From Breoghania sp037026715 (lineage in GTDB: Bacteria; Pseudomonadota; Alphaproteobacteria; Rhizobiales; Stappiaceae): a stretch of DNA of 64,000 nt. The notes beneath the pieces were generated by a model, which had not been told where the DNA came from, did not search any database, and saw only the letters and a program-made list of their open reading frames with translations. Of this stretch, positions 7,973 through 16,515 are shown piece by piece. A program made the translations under genes and the position numbers. Where the stretch lies: positions 496,001 through 560,000 of the forward strand of contig NZ_JBANCG010000002.1 in the NCBI RefSeq assembly GCF_037026715.1, in the 5' to 3' direction. Numbering within the stretch: position 1 is the stretch's first letter; every line of letters starts with the position of its first letter.

Positions 7973-9580
7973 ATGGCGGTTTCAGACCATGCGGCCGACG
8001 TTTCCCACGCCATGATCACGACGCCGGTCGCGCCGGCGGACTGGCTGGTCGTCACGCCCATCATCATCACCATTCTGGGCGGCGTCTTCTGCCTGATGAC
8101 GCGCAAGCAGACGAAGATCCAGCCGCGCATCGCCATCGCCACGCTCGGCCTTCTGATGCTGTCCAATTTCGGGCTGCTCGCCCGCGTCATGGAAAAGGGC
8201 GTCATCACCATGGTGATGGGCCAGTGGCTGCCGCCCTACGGCATCGCCTTCACGGTGGATGCGACGGGCGCGATGCTGGCGCTGATCGCCTCCATCGTGG
8301 CTTTCGCCACCGCGCTCTACGGCGTCGGCGACAGCGATGCCGCGTCCCGGCGCTACGGCTTCTATCCCTTCCTGATGCTGCTGATGACGGGCGTCTCCGG
8401 CACCTTCCTGACAGGCGACATCTTCAACCTCTACGTCTGGTTCGAGGTGCTGCTGATCTCGTCCTTCGGGCTGCTGATCCTCGGCTCCGACAAGGCCCAG
8501 CTCGACGGCGCGGTCAAGTACGGCATCCTCAACCTCATCGCCACGACGCTGTTCCTCATCGCCACCGGCTATCTCTACGGCCTCGTCGGCACGCTCAACA
8601 TGGCCGACATCCCGCGCTCGGTCGCGGCCCTGCCGGATCGCGCGCCGATCACCACGGTGGCGATGCTGTACCTGCTCGCCTTCGCGATGAAGGCCGCGGC
8701 CTTCCCGGTCAATTTCTGGCTGCCGGCCTCCTATCACACGCCGCGCATCGCCGTTGCCGGTGTCTTTGCGGGCCTTCTCACCAAGGTCGGTATCTATGCG
8801 CTGATGCGCACCATGGTGATGCTGCTGCCGATCCACCACGCGCTTCTGGCCGATGTGCTGGCGGTGGTTGCCGTCGCGACCATGATCTCCGGGGCGCTCG
8901 GCGCCATGGCGCAGTCGGACCTGCGCCGCGCGCTCGGCTACCTGGTCATCTCCTCCATCGGCTCCATGCTTGCCGGCATCGCGGTCTCCACCGCGCTTTC
9001 GCTCACCGGCACGATCCTCTACGCCATCCATTCGATCCTGGTCATGACGGGGCTCTACTTCGTCACTGGCATGGCGGGGCGCATGAGCGGCACCTTCGCG
9101 CTGCGCCAGCTCGGCGGGCTCTACGGCAAGAGCCCCTTGCTCGCGCTTGCCTTCATCATTCTGGCCATGTCGTTCTCGGGCCTGCCGCCGACCTCCGGCT
9201 TCTGGGCCAAGGTGCTTCTGGTCGACGCCTCGCTCAAGAGCGACTGGCCGTGGCTCGCCGGCTCCATTCTGGTGGCAGGCTTCCTCACCACCATCGCGCT
9301 GGCGCGCATCGGCCTTTACGCCTTCTGGCGCGGCGGGCCGGAAGGCACGCCCGACGGCACCGCCTTCGCCTATGCCGAGAGTGCCGACATGAACGCGCCC
9401 GATGTCACCGCGGCCTATACCGGCATGTGGCTGGCGCTGGGCCTCCTCGTCGGCCTGTCGCTGTTCATCGGCCTTGCGCCGGACGGTCTCGTCGCGATCG
9501 CCAGGGCCGGCGCCGCCGGCCTCGTCGATCCGAGCAACTACATCGGATCGGTGTTTGGCGGCGCGGGAGGTCAGCCATGA
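7973..9580 (+). CDS. mrpD: Mrp antiporter subunit D
   Basis: NuoM/NuoN-like proton-translocating subunit, 535 residues, about 14 hydrophobic segments. Characteristic stretches are FNLYVWFEVLLISSFGLL (about residue 150), with the conserved glutamate, and FWLPASYHTPRIAVAG (about 245). Partners with MrpA in the antiporter. A long second-frame reading across this gene is a shadow of the high GC content. Four-base overlap with mrpE. Confidence 0.95.
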   Translation: MAVSDHAADVSHAMITTPVAPADWLVVTPIIITILGGVFCLMTRKQTKIQPRIAIATLGLLMLSNFGLLARVMEKGVITMVMGQWLPPYGIAFTVDATGAMLALIASIVAFATALYGVGDSDAASRRYGFYPFLMLLMTGVSGTFLTGDIFNLYVWFEVLLISSFGLLILGSDKAQLDGAVKYGILNLIATTLFLIATGYLYGLVGTLNMADIPRSVAALPDRAPITTVAMLYLLAFAMKAAAFPVNFWLPASYHTPRIAVAGVFAGLLTKVGIYALMRTMVMLLPIHHALLADVLAVVAVATMISGALGAMAQSDLRRALGYLVISSIGSMLAGIAVSTALSLTGTILYAIHSILVMTGLYFVTGMAGRMSGTFALRQLGGLYGKSPLLALAFIILAMSFSGLPPTSGFWAKVLLVDASLKSDWPWLAGSILVAGFLTTIALARIGLYAFWRGGPEGTPDGTAFAYAESADMNAPDVTAAYTGMWLALGLLVGLSLFIGLAPDGLVAIARAGAAGLVDPSNYIGSVFGGAGGQP

Positions 9581-10056
9581 TCGGCATTTTCCTCATCAAC
9601 ATCCTGATGGCGCTGGCCTGGGGGGCGGTTACCGGCTCCTTTGCCTTCGTCAACCTGTGCTTCGGTTTCGTGCTGTCGGCGGGCGTGCTCTACACCATCC
9701 GCGAACAGGTCGGCACCGGCGGCTATTTCCGTCGCGCCGGCCGGGTCGCCAGCCTTGCACTGCTGTTCCTCTACGAATTGGTATTGTCGGCCTCGCGCGT
9801 CGCCCGCATCGTGCTCACGCCTGACATTTCCGATCTGAAGCCGGGCATCTTCGCCTATCCGCTCACCGTGGACCGGGATTTCGAGATCACCCTGCTTGCC
9901 AACCTCATCACTCTGACGCCGGGCACCCTGTCGGTCGACGTGTCGCGCGACCGCCGCGTGCTTTACGTGCATGCCCTCAACGTGCCCGATCCGCAGGCGA
10001 CGATCGACGAGATCCGCGACGGGTTCGAACGCAAGATCCTGGAGGCGTTCCGATGA
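9577..10056 (+). CDS. mrpE: Mrp antiporter subunit E
   Basis: Accessory membrane subunit, 159 residues. Two N-terminal hydrophobic segments are followed by the MnhE-type cytoplasmic domain; LANLITLTPGTLSVDV (about residues 108-123) is the family hallmark and YVHALNVPD follows. The start ATG 9577 overlaps the mrpD stop, and its own end overlaps mrpF (10053). Confidence 0.94.
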   Translation: MIGIFLINILMALAWGAVTGSFAFVNLCFGFVLSAGVLYTIREQVGTGGYFRRAGRVASLALLFLYELVLSASRVARIVLTPDISDLKPGIFAYPLTVDRDFEITLLANLITLTPGTLSVDVSRDRRVLYVHALNVPDPQATIDEIRDGFERKILEAFR

Positions 10057-10439
10057 TCGGCAGCGAATTCTTCCTCGAGATCTGCATCGACATCGCCCTC
10101 GGCGTGCTGTCGTTGTCCTTTCTGATGACGGTCTATCGCATCGTCACCGGGCCGACCCTGCCCGACCGGTTCGTCGCGCTCGACATGCTGGTGACGGTGG
10201 GGATCGGTTTCATCGCCGTCATCGGCGTGAAAACGGATTTCTACCTCTACATCGACATCGCCATCGCGCTGGGGCTCGTCGGCTTTCTCGCGACCGTTGC
10301 CTTCGCGCGTTTCCTGCTCAACCGGGGGCTCGCGGGCGATGCGGCGATCACCGCGGAAACCCACCGCGACATCCGCAACACCCAGCCGGTGCACGGGCCC
10401 GTCTCCACGCCCGATTCGGACGGGGAGGGGCGCTCATGA
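10053..10439 (+). CDS. mrpF: Mrp antiporter subunit F
   Basis: Small subunit, 128 residues, three hydrophobic helices. GPTLPDRFVALDMLVT (about residues 36-51) is the MnhF/PhaF signature. A hydrophilic tail of about 35 residues extends the C-terminus beyond the core. Four-base overlaps on both sides. Confidence 0.93.
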   Translation: MIGSEFFLEICIDIALGVLSLSFLMTVYRIVTGPTLPDRFVALDMLVTVGIGFIAVIGVKTDFYLYIDIAIALGLVGFLATVAFARFLLNRGLAGDAAITAETHRDIRNTQPVHGPVSTPDSDGEGRS

Positions 10440-10774
10440 CCTCCATCATCGTAGGCCTCGCGCTGGTGCTGGGCTCGTTCTTCTGCTTCACCGCCGCGCT
10501 CGGGCTTGTCCGGTTCCGCGACGTCTATATGCGCATGCACGCCGCCTCCAAGGCCGGCACGCTTGGCTCCGGCGTCCTGCTGCTGGCGCTTGCCGTGCAC
10601 GCCGGTGAGCTCGATGTGGTGACCCGCGCCATTGCGGGGGTTCTCTTTTTCCTGCTGACGGCGCCGATTTCCGCGCATCTGCTGGCCCGGGCCGCCTATA
10701 TCGTCGGTTACAAGCCGTGCGACGCCACGGTCATCGACGAACTGGAAATGGCCCAGGACGACAAGAGACAATAA
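10436..10774 (+). CDS. mrpG: Mrp antiporter subunit G
   Basis: Last gene of the operon, 112 residues, three helices. The MnhG signature ALGLVRFRDVYMRMHAASK (about residues 21-39) is clear. ATG 10436 overlaps the mrpF stop; longer upstream readings of the frame lie inside mrpF and are rejected. No strong intrinsic terminator directly follows; a stable hairpin lies about 95 bases downstream. Confidence 0.94.
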   Translation: MTSIIVGLALVLGSFFCFTAALGLVRFRDVYMRMHAASKAGTLGSGVLLLALAVHAGELDVVTRAIAGVLFFLLTAPISAHLLARAAYIVGYKPCDATVIDELEMAQDDKRQ

Positions 10775-11236
10775 ACCGTCCACACACGATTTGCCGGTTC
10801 TGGGCCGGCTGTCCGATTTTCTCCGTTTTTCATTGGTTGTGTTGTGTCACCGCTGCAAGCGGCGACGTTCTCCTTGGCTCTGCGCCCCTTTCGGGGGCGT
10901 GGGCTAAGGGAAGGAGCGGCGCGTGCCCGCCGTCGTGCTTACCGTGGGGCGTTTTCACGCAATCTATTGGCAAATGTAACCGCTGATATTGCCTGAACAG
11001 GGATACGTTCGTACAAGCGCCAAATCGATTGAATTCGCCACCATTGTTTTAATATTTTCTATTGTTATTGTCCTGCACGATGTATATAGACTGGCACCGA
11101 ATTATCGAGAGTTTGGAATCGACTTGAAGCTCAGTAAAGGCCGAAGTTCGGTATTCCTGGGTGGTTGCGGTAGGCAGTGTCGAGGCCAGAATCTCTGAGC
11201 CGAAGAGCAAGAAGTCAGACAACAAACGGGTGAAAA
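10775..11236. other. Intergenic region between mrpG and mucR
   Basis: 462 bases. The left half holds a strong compound hairpin (10870-10916). The right half (about 10980-11110) is A/T-rich, as expected of the self-regulated promoter of a mucR gene, since MucR proteins bind AT-rich DNA. No protein-coding frame with a convincing start was found. Confidence 0.5.
10870..10916. other. Structured intergenic element, candidate small RNA or operon 3' end
   Basis: CTCCTT (10870-10875) pairs with AAGGAG (10911-10916), and inside it CGCCCC pairs with GGGGCG around a TTTCG-like loop. The outer CGACG/CGTCG words could extend the stem. No T-run follows directly, so it is not a textbook terminator. It could be the 3' stabiliser of the mrp mRNA or part of an unannotated RNA. 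Confidence 0.35.
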
Positions 11237-11653
11237 ATGACGGAAAATGCGACCGACGACAACCTGATCGACCTGACGGCCGACATTGTCTCCGCTTATG
11301 TGAGCAACAACACCGTTCCGGCGACGGATCTTCCTCAGCTGATCAATGAAGTCTACGGCGCGCTGCAGAAGACGAGCGGTGTCGTGAGCGAGCCGGAGCC
11401 CGAGCCGCTGAAGCCGGCCGTTCCGGTGAAGAAGTCGGTTACGCCGGACTATATTATCTGTCTGGAAGACGGCAAGCAGTTCAAGTCGCTCAAGCGTCAC
11501 CTGCGCACCCATTACGACATGACTCCGGAAGAATACCGCGAGAAGTGGGGCCTGCCGGCGGACTATCCGATGGTTGCGCCGAACTACGCGGCCGCCCGTT
11601 CGGATCTCGCCAAGAAGATGGGCCTCGGCCAGCAGCGTCGCCGCGGCAAGTAA
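11237..11653 (+). CDS. mucR: MucR/Ros-family zinc-finger transcriptional regulator
   Basis: DNA-binding regulator of exopolysaccharide, motility and cell-cycle genes in rhizobia and Brucella, 138 residues. The N-terminal helix begins LTADIVSAYVSNN, the family's oligomerisation region. An acidic/proline linker (about 50-65) follows. The prokaryotic zinc finger has C75, D78, H88 and H92 in ICLEDGKQF...LKRHLRTHY. The C-terminal basic tail (QQRRRGK) is typical. Alone in its transcription unit with a terminator downstream. Targets cannot be read here. Confidence 0.95.
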   Translation: MTENATDDNLIDLTADIVSAYVSNNTVPATDLPQLINEVYGALQKTSGVVSEPEPEPLKPAVPVKKSVTPDYIICLEDGKQFKSLKRHLRTHYDMTPEEYREKWGLPADYPMVAPNYAAARSDLAKKMGLGQQRRRGK

Positions 11654-11740
11654 GCCCGGCAAGGCAGTTCATGCCGGCAGGCCGGTGCGGTGATTGGATG
11701 CCGCCCGTTTCCTCCCGTACCGGCGGAATGTCTGTTCAGT

Positions 11741-11775
11741 GAAAACCGCGGCGCCTTGCGTCGCGGTTTTCTTTT
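11741..11775 (+). terminator. Intrinsic terminator downstream of mucR
   Basis: GAAAACCGCG (11741-11750) pairs perfectly with CGCGGTTTTC (11762-11771), followed by TTTTG. The A-rich left arm means it may also work on the opposite strand for the convergent gene ending at 11923. Confidence 0.85.
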
Positions 11776-11922
11776 GTGCGCAGGTGAGAGTGCGTCGTGT
11801 GCCGCGCATTTCGCGGACCTGGACCCGGATCCGGTGTCCGCAGCTCCGGCTTCGCGCACTGCGTCGGCGCAACACGGCTTTGGCGGGCCGGGATTGGGCA
11901 GGACTGGCCGGCCGAAAGCTCC

Positions 11923-12252
11923 TTACTCCCCGCTTGCCGTTGCGCTTCCGGATGCTTCGGGGGGCGGGGACAACCTGCTGTCCCCGGTCGGCTTCAGCAG
12001 GGCCCGTTCCGCTCGATAGGCTTGCAGGAGCGCGATGTGGCGGTTGAGATCGTAGGTCCAGTGCCCCGCCAGCCCGCGACGCCGTTCGCCACGTAGTGCC
12101 CGCGCGAGGCGGGCCACGACGAGCCGCTGCGATGCGCCGCCTTCGCTGGTTTCTCCGCCGATCAGTCGCGCAAGCGTGCGCTGTCTGAGGGCCTCTTTGC
12201 GCACTTCGTCGCTGTCGGCTCCATTGCTGTTTCCGTCCCTGCCTTGCGTCAT
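11923..12252 (-). CDS. Conserved small protein of unknown function
   Basis: 109 residues, basic, no membrane segment. The central part LARALRGERRRGLAGHWTY and DLNRHIALLQAYRAERAL (about residues 50-87) looks helical and folded; the termini are low-complexity. ATG 12252 is preceded by TGGAGG about ten bases upstream, which supports a real gene. It is convergent with mucR and divergent from the DnaA-domain gene. I do not recognise a function; its position in a block with mucR and the DnaA-like/DUF6456 pair suggests a lineage-conserved neighbourhood. Confidence 0.6.
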   Translation of the reverse strand: MTQGRDGNSNGADSDEVRKEALRQRTLARLIGGETSEGGASQRLVVARLARALRGERRRGLAGHWTYDLNRHIALLQAYRAERALLKPTGDSRLSPPPEASGSATASGE

Positions 12253-12380
12253 CTGTCGACACCTCCAGTGTTTGCGTGAGGCGTCAACGATGCCACCGGC
12301 GGCAGCGGCGGGAATAAGGTCGGCGCGCCGCGCTAATTCCCTTCTCCGTCAGGCGCTTCCGGTTAACCAAGGCAGGAAAC

Positions 12381-12389
12381 TTATCCCCA
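12381..12389 (+). promoter_or_regulatory. DnaA-box-like site
   Basis: TTATCCCCA differs by one base from the DnaA box consensus TTATCCACA. It lies 93 bases upstream of a gene encoding an isolated DnaA DNA-binding domain, so it could be a regulatory site. A nine-base word with one mismatch is weak evidence on its own. Confidence 0.3.
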
Positions 12390-12413
12390 CTCCCTTTCGG
12401 CGCTCTAAAAGTA

Positions 12414-12433
12414 TGTAGGTATCAATTCCTACA
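12414..12433. promoter_or_regulatory. Inverted repeat in the promoter region of the DnaA-like gene
   Basis: TGTAGG (12414-12419) and CCTACA (12428-12433) flank eight A/T-rich bases. The surroundings (12400-12470) are A/T-rich and probably contain the promoter of the downstream pair; the repeat may be an operator. Confidence 0.4.
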
Positions 12434-12481
12434 CTTTGACTGCAATTGCCGATTGTAATTTTGCGATGAGGGAGGGGCTCA

Positions 12482-12883
12482 ATGGTTAGCGGGCATGTCC
12501 ACACTTTGCCGACGGAGCACATGTGCGAGGTTTCCCCGTATCACGCGATGGTGGAAAGTGCGGTGAACTGTCATTTGATACAGATCACTGTCGCAGCCGT
12601 CTTCGGCGTCGCACCGGATGCGCTCACGGCACCGACACGGTCCTCGGCAACCGTGGCGTTCGCGCGCCAGATTGCGATGTATGTCGCGCATGTCAGTTTC
12701 GGCCTTTCCCTGACCGAGGTCGGGCGGCGGTTCGGCCGTGATCGCACCACGGCGGGCCATGCCTGCCGGATGGTGGAGGACCGTCGCGACGATCCGGCCT
12801 TCGACGGTATGCTGGCCGCGATCGAGAGGGCTGCCTGCGCCTGCGCGCAAGCCGCCGACAGCCGCTGGGAGACGATGAATTGA
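12482..12883 (+). CDS. Isolated DnaA domain IV (helix-turn-helix) protein
   Basis: 133 residues. Residues about 55-110 match the DNA-binding domain IV of the replication initiator DnaA: ARQIAMYVAHVSFGLSLTEV, then GRRFGRDRTTAGHACR, equivalent to the DnaA signature around GRDHTTV-HA. The AAA+ ATPase domains of DnaA are absent, so it is not an initiator; it could recognise DnaA boxes and regulate transcription or compete with DnaA. The next gene starts inside its stop region (ATTGA), so the two are translationally coupled. Domain identity is firm, the role is inference. Confidence 0.85.
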   Translation: MVSGHVHTLPTEHMCEVSPYHAMVESAVNCHLIQITVAAVFGVAPDALTAPTRSSATVAFARQIAMYVAHVSFGLSLTEVGRRFGRDRTTAGHACRMVEDRRDDPAFDGMLAAIERAACACAQAADSRWETMN

Positions 12884-13761
12884 GCCCGGCGGCAGGCGTG
12901 GCGCGCAGCGCGGCGCAAGCCCGGCGCGCGATCATCCGGCTCATGAAGGCGCTGGCGGGATCGGCGGCGCACGCGAGCATCGAGGCAGATACAGTCCGCC
13001 TGGCGCTTTCAGCCCGGGACGGAGCCGGGGCCAGAACCGTTGAGGTGCCCGTCCGGCTTTACCGCAAGATGCTTGCCGACGGGCTTCTGCAGCAGGGGGC
13101 TGGCGGATCGGTGCGTTCGAGCGCGGAAGGGCGCGCCTGGCTGCGTCGCGCGCTGGCCGGCGGGGACGGGTTTGCGGACCAGCACCGGGAAACGGCGGGC
13201 GCCACGGTTGCCGACGATGACGGCGGCCGGATGGCGGTGACTGTCGATCTGTCGGAAAGCCCGCTCGCCTGGCTTGCAAGCCGCAGGCGGGCGAACGGCC
13301 GGCCGTGGATCACGCCGGCGCAGCTTTCGGCGGGCGAGCGATTGCGCGCTGATTACACGCGCGCCCGTTTCATCGCCCGCGTGACCGCCAACTGGGGCGA
13401 CAGCGTGCATCACGATCGCAAGCGCTCTGGCGCCAGCGGCGGCATTGCCGACCTGTCCGATGCCGCGCTCGATGCCCGCGAGCGGGTGCACCGGGCGCTT
13501 GTCGCCGTCGGGCCGGAGCTGTCAGGCGTCCTGGTCGATGTCTGTTGTGAATTGCAGGGGCTGGAGGCGCTGGAACGGCGCCATGCATGGCCGGCGCGTT
13601 CGGGCAAGCTGGTGCTCGCCATGGCGCTGTCGGGTCTGGCCCGGCACTACGGCCTCGGCGACGTGGCGACGGGCGGCGCCGACGCGCGCACCCGTCACTG
13701 GGGCGCGGAAGGCTACCGCCCGCGCCTCGATCGCGGGGGCGATGGGGGAAAGGGCGCATGA
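12880..13761 (+). CDS. DUF6456-type protein
   Basis: 293 residues, soluble. The C-terminal half (about residues 120-270) is the DUF6456-like region: SPLAWLASRRRANGRPWI, AGERLRADYTRARFIARV, then DLSDAALDARERVHRAL and GLARHYGLGD. Arg-rich helices suggest nucleic-acid or replication association, but no catalytic motif is visible. The TTG start at 12880 overlaps the upstream stop TGA and follows GGGAGA; the first ATG lies 21 codons in. Coupled to the DnaA-domain-IV gene. Function is unknown; the first 110 residues are variable in character. Confidence 0.75.
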   Translation: MSPAAGVARSAAQARRAIIRLMKALAGSAAHASIEADTVRLALSARDGAGARTVEVPVRLYRKMLADGLLQQGAGGSVRSSAEGRAWLRRALAGGDGFADQHRETAGATVADDDGGRMAVTVDLSESPLAWLASRRRANGRPWITPAQLSAGERLRADYTRARFIARVTANWGDSVHHDRKRSGASGGIADLSDAALDARERVHRALVAVGPELSGVLVDVCCELQGLEALERRHAWPARSGKLVLAMALSGLARHYGLGDVATGGADARTRHWGAEGYRPRLDRGGDGGKGA

Positions 13762-13765
13762 GAAG

Positions 13766-13791
13766 GGGCGGGCGCCGTGCCCGCCTTTCTC
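13766..13791 (+). terminator. Intrinsic terminator between convergent genes
   Basis: GGCGGGC (13767-13773) pairs with GCCCGCC (13779-13785), followed by TTTCT. It serves the DUF6456 gene and may also act on the opposite strand for the efflux operon ending at 13802. Confidence 0.75.
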
Positions 13792-13801
13792 TCAATACCT
13801 C

Positions 13802-15337
13802 TCAGTGACCTGCGTAATGCGTGTGGCCTTTCGGTCGCGGCGCCAGCCACGGCAGCAGGGCGGCGAACAGGAAGACAATGGTGATGACACCGAACATGTT
13901 GAGGGTGGCGAGCAGCACGCTCTGGTGCGAGACCATCTGCGTGAGGCTCGCCACCGCCTGATCCTGCGACAGCCCGCCCTGCGCCATCATCTCCCCCACC
14001 ACCCGGTTGGCGTTGGGCATGGCGTTGACGAGTTCGGTCTGGTTGACGCGCGCCGCGTTCTGCCAGCCGGTCTGCACCAGCGAGGTGGCGAAGGCGCCGG
14101 CGAGCGTGCGCATGAAATTCGACAGGCCCGCCGCATTGGCCTGCTCGTGCGGTTCCACGGTGGCGAGCGCCAGATCGGTGACGGGTACGAAGAACATCAC
14201 CATGAAGGGACCGGTCAGCAATGTCGGCCACGCCATCTGCCAGAAGGTGACGTCGCCGTTGAAGCTCATCCGCCAGGCGGTCATGGCGCCAAGGCCGGCG
14301 ATGCCGATCGACAGGATGATGCGCGGGTCGAACACCTCGTTGGCCTTGCCGACGATGGGCGCCGATAGGAGTGCCAGCACGCCCATCAGTCCGGTCGCGT
14401 AACCGGCCCATGTGGCCGTGTAGCCCATGTTCTGCTGCAGCCACAGCGGCAGGATCACGATGGAGGCAAAGAAGGCACCGAACCCGCCGGCGAAGGTGAC
14501 CGCGGCGGCCGTGAACCCCCGATGCCGGAAGATCCTCAGATCGACGATCGGATGTTCTTCCGTCAGCTCCCAGATCAGGAAGGCGACGAAGCCGACGGCG
14601 GCGATGACGGCCAGCGTGCAGATGAAGGGCGAGGAGAACCAGTCCTTGTCGCGGCCTTCCTCCAGCAATATCTCCAGCGAACCGACCCAGACGATGAGAA
14701 GTCCGAGCCCGACGGCATCGATGCGGGCGCTTTTCGTCGGATCCGGCTGGCCGCGCATCAGCGCGATGATGATCAGTCCGCCGATGATGGCGATCGGCAC
14801 CTTGATGAAGAAGATCCACTCCCAGCCGTAGTTGTCGCAGATGATGCCGCCGAGGATCGGTCCGGCGATCGGACCGATCAGCGATGTCATCGCCCACAGC
14901 ACGGAGGCGGCCGTCGCCTTCTCCTTCGGGAAGATCTTCACCAGCAGCATCTGCGACAGCGGCATGATCGGACCGCCCGTGAGGCCCAGCAGGATGCGGC
15001 CGACGATCAGCGATTCCAGCGAGTTGGTCAGGCCGCAATAAAGCGAGACCAGCGCGAAGCCGAAGTAGCAGGCGATGAAGGTGCGCAGCCCGCCGAATTT
15101 CATCGCCAGCCAGCCGGTGAGCGGCACGGTGATCGCCTCCGCCACGGCGTAGGAGGTGATCACCCAGGTGCCCTGCGAGCTGGACACGCCGAGGGAACCG
15201 GCGATCGTCGGCACCGAGACGTTGGCGATGGTGCTGTCGAGCACCACCAGAAAGTTGCCGGTGCCGATGGCAAGCGCGGCGATGATCAGCTTGGTGCCGG
15301 CAAGCGGCGCCGCGCCGGCCTCGGAGGTCGCGGACAT
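13802..15337 (-). CDS. emrB: DHA2-family MFS multidrug efflux pump, EmrB-like
   Basis: Inner-membrane drug/proton antiporter, 511 residues with 14 predicted helices, the DHA2 number. Motifs include VVLDSTIANVSVPTIAGSLG (motif D region, about residues 32-51), GWLAMKFGGLRT (motif A, about 75-90) and GILGG/GPILGG-like motif C near 155. The last gene of an operon transcribed leftwards: outer-membrane NodT-type factor, EmrA-like adaptor, EmrB-like pump. Together they would form a tripartite pump across both membranes. Substrates are unknown; regulation is probably by the divergent TetR. Confidence 0.93.
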   Translation of the reverse strand: MSATSEAGAAPLAGTKLIIAALAIGTGNFLVVLDSTIANVSVPTIAGSLGVSSSQGTWVITSYAVAEAITVPLTGWLAMKFGGLRTFIACYFGFALVSLYCGLTNSLESLIVGRILLGLTGGPIMPLSQMLLVKIFPKEKATAASVLWAMTSLIGPIAGPILGGIICDNYGWEWIFFIKVPIAIIGGLIIIALMRGQPDPTKSARIDAVGLGLLIVWVGSLEILLEEGRDKDWFSSPFICTLAVIAAVGFVAFLIWELTEEHPIVDLRIFRHRGFTAAAVTFAGGFGAFFASIVILPLWLQQNMGYTATWAGYATGLMGVLALLSAPIVGKANEVFDPRIILSIGIAGLGAMTAWRMSFNGDVTFWQMAWPTLLTGPFMVMFFVPVTDLALATVEPHEQANAAGLSNFMRTLAGAFATSLVQTGWQNAARVNQTELVNAMPNANRVVGEMMAQGGLSQDQAVASLTQMVSHQSVLLATLNMFGVITIVFLFAALLPWLAPRPKGHTHYAGH

Positions 15338-15357
15338 GGGAAATGCCTCTGCGGGGG

Positions 15358-16515
15358 TCAGTCGTTGAGGTGGATATCGGCGGTCATCGAAAGCCCGACC
15401 TCCAGCGGATGGGCCTCAAGTTCCTTCGGATCGAGCGCGATACGCACGGGCAGGCGCTGCACCACCTTGATCCAGTTGCCGGTCGCGTTCTGGGCCGGAA
15501 CCATGGAGAAGGCCGAGCCGGTGCCGCCGGAAAAGCCGAGGACGGTGCCGTGGAATTCCACGTCCGAGCCGTAGAGATCGGACACCAGCGACACCTTCTG
15601 ACCCTTGCGCACATGGGCCAGCTGCACTTCCTTGTAGTTGGCATCGACATAAGCCCGGCTGATCGGCACCACCACCATCAGCGTCATGCCGGGCTGGACC
15701 CGCTGGCCGACCTGCACCTGTCGCTGCGAGATCACGCCGTCGACGGGGGCGCGAAGGACGGTGCGGTCGAGGTCCACCTGCGCCTGATCGCGTGCGGCCT
15801 TTGCCGCCAGAACTTCCGGATTCTGGTCCACCGAAACGTTGTCGATCAGCGCAGCATTTGCCGCCTGCGCGCCTTCGGCCGCATCGCGCGCGGCCTTCGC
15901 GGCGTCGAGCGTGGCCCTGGCGGCATCGAGATCGGCCCTTGCCGTCTGAAAGGCGGCTTCGGCCGCCGTCAGTTCGTCGCCGGAAACCGACCCGTTGCCG
16001 GCAAGCGCCTGGCGGCGGTCGTAGTCGACCTTGGCCTTGTCGAAGGCGGCCTGGGCCGAGGCGAGGCCGGCTTGCGCGTGCGCCTGATCCGCCGTCCGGC
16101 CGCGTATCTGCGCCGTGAGATTGCGGTCGTTGGCCTCGTAGCTCTTCACCCGGCGGACAGCGCTCTGATAGGCGGCTTCCGTCGCGGCCAGATGCAGCTT
16201 CGCATCCGTGTCGTCGAGCCGGACGAGAACGTCGCCCTTCTTCACGTGCTGCGTGTCGCCGACCAGCACCTCGGCCACCGGCGCGGCGACGAGCGGCGTC
16301 ACCGGCGCGATGTCGGCGCCCACATAGGCATTGTCGGTGATCGCGTGTCGGGAGGCGTAGAGCACGTCATAGGCATAGTAGCCGCCGCCGCCCGCAATGA
16401 TGACGGCAACAAGCCCGAGAAACAGCTTTCCGCGCTTGGCGCGCCGGGCCCTGTTCGCCAGCGCCGCGTCGATATCGACCTCGTCGCCGGGTTTGATCTT
16501 GGACATGTCGTTCAC
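15358..16515 (-). CDS. emrA: HlyD/EmrA-family periplasmic adaptor subunit
   Basis: Membrane-fusion protein, 385 residues. One N-terminal anchor helix (LFLGLVAVIIAGGGGYYAY, about residues 32-50) is followed by a lipoyl-like half motif TDNAYVGADIAPVTPLVAAP, a long alpha-helical hairpin with heptad-like Ala/Gln/Lys repeats (about 105-235), then the second lipoyl half and the barrel. The GTG start at 16515 overlaps the stop of the upstream gene as GTGA and has GGAGAAGG seven bases before it; an ATG three codons later is the alternative. Bridges the EmrB-like pump to the NodT-type outer-membrane channel. Confidence 0.93.
   Translation of the reverse strand: MNDMSKIKPGDEVDIDAALANRARRAKRGKLFLGLVAVIIAGGGGYYAYDVLYASRHAITDNAYVGADIAPVTPLVAAPVAEVLVGDTQHVKKGDVLVRLDDTDAKLHLAATEAAYQSAVRRVKSYEANDRNLTAQIRGRTADQAHAQAGLASAQAAFDKAKVDYDRRQALAGNGSVSGDELTAAEAAFQTARADLDAARATLDAAKAARDAAEGAQAANAALIDNVSVDQNPEVLAAKAARDQAQVDLDRTVLRAPVDGVISQRQVQVGQRVQPGMTLMVVVPISRAYVDANYKEVQLAHVRKGQKVSLVSDLYGSDVEFHGTVLGFSGGTGSAFSMVPAQNATGNWIKVVQRLPVRIALDPKELEAHPLEVGLSMTADIHLND

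Noticed and set aside
7540..10056. An 838-codon plus-strand frame across mrpC-mrpD-mrpE
   Set aside because: It is a frame-shifted shadow of mrpD; only the final part, from ATG 9577, is the real mrpE.
10989..11198. A 69-codon plus-strand frame before mucR
   Set aside because: It covers the AT-rich mucR promoter region and has no ribosome site or conserved look.
12363..12377. TTAACC word before the DnaA-domain gene as a CtrA site
   Set aside because: The second half at N7 spacing is GGAA, so only a half site exists.
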